Source: JBCCFX01 sp039029515 (lineage in GTDB: Bacteria; Planctomycetota; Phycisphaerae; Phycisphaerales; SM1A02). From it: a DNA stretch of 6,231 nucleotides. Made by a program: the position numbers and the translations under genes. The notes under the pieces are model-generated. The model was not told the origin of the DNA and searched no databases. It saw nothing but the letters and a program-made list of their open reading frames with translations. Positions 4,495 to 6,231 of the stretch are shown here, in pieces; position 1 is the first letter of the stretch; each line of letters begins with the position of its first letter. The stretch covers positions 1 through 6,231 of the forward strand of contig JBCCFX010000219.1 of NCBI GenBank assembly GCA_039029515.1, written 5' to 3'.

Positions 4495-6123
4495 TCACTC
4501 GTCGCCGAGAAGTTGCTCCAGTCGTGGCAGCGAGTCCGCCTCCTCCACCGGCTTGTCGGTCCGCCACCGGAGTATTCGTGGGAAGCGCACCGCCACGCCC
4601 GACCGATGCCGGGTCGAACGCTGGATCCCGTCGAACCCGATCTCGAAAACGTGCATCGGCTCCACGGTTCGAAACGGTCCGCGCCGATCGATGGTGTGCT
4701 TCCGAATCCACGCGTCGAGTCGCTCGATCTCATCGTTCGATAGTCCGGAGTGTGCCTTGGCAAATGTGACGAGCTCTCGATCATCGCCTCCATCCGAAGT
4801 CCACACGCCGAATGTGTAGTCCGTGAGCAAATTCGCCCGTCGGCCACTGCCCGGCTGCGCGTACATCAGGACCGCATCCACCGCATAGGGATCGACCTTC
4901 CACTTCCACCATCCGGTGCGGCCATCGATCTGTGTCCGACCGACGCCGTATGGTGCGGTGCCGTCTTTGAGCATGATGCCCTCGACGCCGAACTCGCGCG
5001 CGCCCTCGCGCCGCTCGCGCAGTGCGTCCCACGATGACTCCGTCAGCAACGACGATCGCCGGAGCGTCCCCGCGCCATCCTCGAGCAGCGTGATGTCATC
5101 GAGTCGCGCGCGACGCTCATCAAGCGACATCGCCCGCAGATCGTCGCCGTCCCACTCCAGGACATCAAACGCCATGAATATCGCCTGCGTGGAATCAAAC
5201 AGGTTCATCTGCGGCGGCGGCGCGGTCTTTCGGTTCAGTCGATTCTGCAGATCATGAAACGGGGCTGGCCGATCATCGCGCCACAACAGGACTTCGCCAT
5301 CAAGCACCGCGCCGTCCGGCAGCGACTGACTCGCCGACACAATCTCCGGGAACTGATGCGAGATGTCATTTCCGCCGCGTGACCAGAGTGTGCACTGACC
5401 ATGACGGCGAATAAGCTGCGCGCGAATGCCATCCCACTTCCACTCCGCCCGCCACGCCGATCGATCACCAATGGTCTCAGGCTCATCGCCGATCTGCTGG
5501 GCGAGGAAGAACGGATACGGTCGCATGACATCCGTCGGTTGCGCCTCTTCGGAACAGAGATTCCGGTACCAGGATGCGGTCGGTTCAATGGCACCGGACA
5601 ATCGATGCGCAATCGTGTCGACATCAATCTCAGCGACCGCGGACAACGCACGAACGAGCAGCTTCTGCTGCACGCCAACCCGAAAGCCACCGCGAATCAA
5701 CTTGAGATAGACGAAGCGCTCATCCGCCCCGAATTCACGAAACGCCTGCGCGATGATCGATCGCCGACTCTCGTCCGGCGCATCGATCAACGGCAGGACA
5801 CGCTCGGCCATCACGGTGGCGAGCGACTCATCGGATGTCGCATCAGAATCCGGCAGCAACAGCGCCACGGTCTCCGACAGATCGCCGACGGCTTCGTAGC
5901 ACTCCTGAATCATCCATGGCGCGAAGCCTGTCCCTTCGCCGACAAGTTCCCGAACCATCCGCGTGCTCGCCGATCCCTTCGGCCGTTCGCCCATGAACAG
6001 CGCGACGACCCACGCGGCATCATCATCCGTGGCCTCGCACAGAAACGATTCCAGGAGCGTGACCTTGTCGTGTGTCGACGCCGTCTGATCCAGCGCGAGA
6101 TACAACTGCGTGAACCGTTTCAC
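4495..6123 (-). CDS. ATP-dependent DNA ligase, PP_1105 family
   Basis: A 542-residue ligase that seals nicks in DNA using ATP. The N-terminal alpha-helical DNA-binding domain spans about 1-170 and starts MKRFTQLYLALDQT, typical of this bacterial repair family. The nucleotidyltransferase domain (about 200-410) shows motif I as KWDGIR, with Lys229 the residue that carries AMP. Motif III is LDGE (274-277), IIIa FMAFDVLEW (316-324), IV EGIMLK (381-386) and V WWKWK (405-409). The OB domain follows to the end, with RFPRILRWRTDK (513-524) as motif VI. All key residues are present, so it should be active. Start is GTG at 6121-6123: GGAGG lies 7 bases before it and the stop of the upstream gene overlaps it, so the two are translationally coupled. 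In other bacteria this family lies beside a ligase-associated MBL exonuclease, a DEXH helicase and a phosphoesterase, forming a DNA repair cassette separate from the NAD-dependent replicative ligase. Confidence 0.95.
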   Translation of the reverse strand: MKRFTQLYLALDQTASTHDKVTLLESFLCEATDDDAAWVVALFMGERPKGSASTRMVRELVGEGTGFAPWMIQECYEAVGDLSETVALLLPDSDATSDESLATVMAERVLPLIDAPDESRRSIIAQAFREFGADERFVYLKLIRGGFRVGVQQKLLVRALSAVAEIDVDTIAHRLSGAIEPTASWYRNLCSEEAQPTDVMRPYPFFLAQQIGDEPETIGDRSAWRAEWKWDGIRAQLIRRHGQCTLWSRGGNDISHQFPEIVSASQSLPDGAVLDGEVLLWRDDRPAPFHDLQNRLNRKTAPPPQMNLFDSTQAIFMAFDVLEWDGDDLRAMSLDERRARLDDITLLEDGAGTLRRSSLLTESSWDALRERREGAREFGVEGIMLKDGTAPYGVGRTQIDGRTGWWKWKVDPYAVDAVLMYAQPGSGRRANLLTDYTFGVWTSDGGDDRELVTFAKAHSGLSNDEIERLDAWIRKHTIDRRGPFRTVEPMHVFEIGFDGIQRSTRHRSGVAVRFPRILRWRTDKPVEEADSLPRLEQLLGDE

Positions 6124-6231
6124 GAGTCATCCTCCGCCGGGACGAGATCGTCACTATTCGCCCCCGCGCCGATCGGTTGTTCACCCGTGAAACGTGTCGG
6201 CACGATAAACGACTCGAATCCCTGTTCCTCA
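6120..6231 (-). CDS. C-terminus of upstream gene, probably ligase-associated MBL-fold exonuclease
   Basis: Reading on the minus strand, the frame from 6230 to the TGA at 6120-6122 is open and encodes 36 residues: EEQGFESFIVPTRFTGE, then an acidic, Gly/Ala-rich tail ending in AEDDS. Its stop overlaps the GTG start of the ligase by the bases GTGA, so the two genes form an operon. The 'QGFES.IVPTRF.GE' ending resembles the end of ligase-associated MBL-fold exonucleases (TIGR04122-type), which in other bacteria lie directly before this ligase. The catalytic metal-binding part is outside the window, so the identity rests mainly on context. Confidence 0.6.
   Translation of the reverse strand, partial: EEQGFESFIVPTRFTGEQPIGAGANSDDLVPAEDDS
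6131..6135 (-). promoter_or_regulatory. Ribosome binding site deciding the ligase GTG start
   Basis: GGAGG on the minus strand lies 7 bases before the GTG at 6123. A nearer ATG at 6128-6130 is out of frame with the ligase and follows the Shine-Dalgarno directly, so it cannot be the start. Confidence 0.7.

Noticed and set aside
4341..4769. Plus-strand open frame starting in the intergenic gap
   Set aside because: It runs about 270 bases antisense through the ligase gene, has no ribosome binding site, and its composition is that of an antisense frame (Arg/Ser-rich, no domain).

Overview
The window looks like chromosomal DNA from a planctomycete, most likely of the Phycisphaerae. The reasons are the GC-rich codon use, a secreted protein ending in a planctomycete-type VPAPSA...RRRRR sorting tail (PEP-CTERM-like), a second secreted protein ending in two dockerin-type 'NIDDLL.VIN.F' repeats, and a lipoprotein with a TPWDYCC cysteine motif. 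This placement is inferred from protein style; no rRNA or other marker gene is present.

Layout from left to right. (1) On the + strand, positions 1-768 hold the C-terminal part of an FtsX/MacB-type ABC transporter permease. It is followed 26 bases later by a small cysteine-motif lipoprotein (795-1346), probably in the same operon. (2) Converging on it with a 9-base gap is a minus-strand TIGR01777-type NAD(P)-dependent epimerase-like protein (1356-2312). (3) Next is a minus-strand pair of exported-protein genes: a dockerin-repeat protein (3153-4205), then a PEP-CTERM-like jelly-roll-type protein (2399-3067). An array of TGAGAGC-like heptamers lies between them and a strong intrinsic terminator follows them (2339-2370). 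In front of the pair is a convincing sigma-70-type promoter, with a perfect 17-bp odd-centred palindrome placed just downstream of the predicted transcription start, so it looks like a repressor-controlled unit. (4) A roughly 200-base non-coding stretch with several palindromes (about 4295-4494) separates this unit from a minus-strand ATP-dependent DNA ligase of the PP_1105 type (4495-6123). The ligase is translationally coupled through a GTGA overlap to an upstream gene whose last 36 codons are visible (6120-6231). That gene is probably the ligase-associated MBL-fold exonuclease.

The genes therefore form four modules: an envelope transporter plus lipoprotein, a single reductase/epimerase, a regulated pair of secreted proteins, and a DNA repair cassette. 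All complete genes look intact. I see no mobile element, CRISPR array, tRNA or rRNA. The least explained parts are the 17-bp operator with the exported proteins it appears to control, the heptamer array, and the competing hairpins behind the ligase gene.
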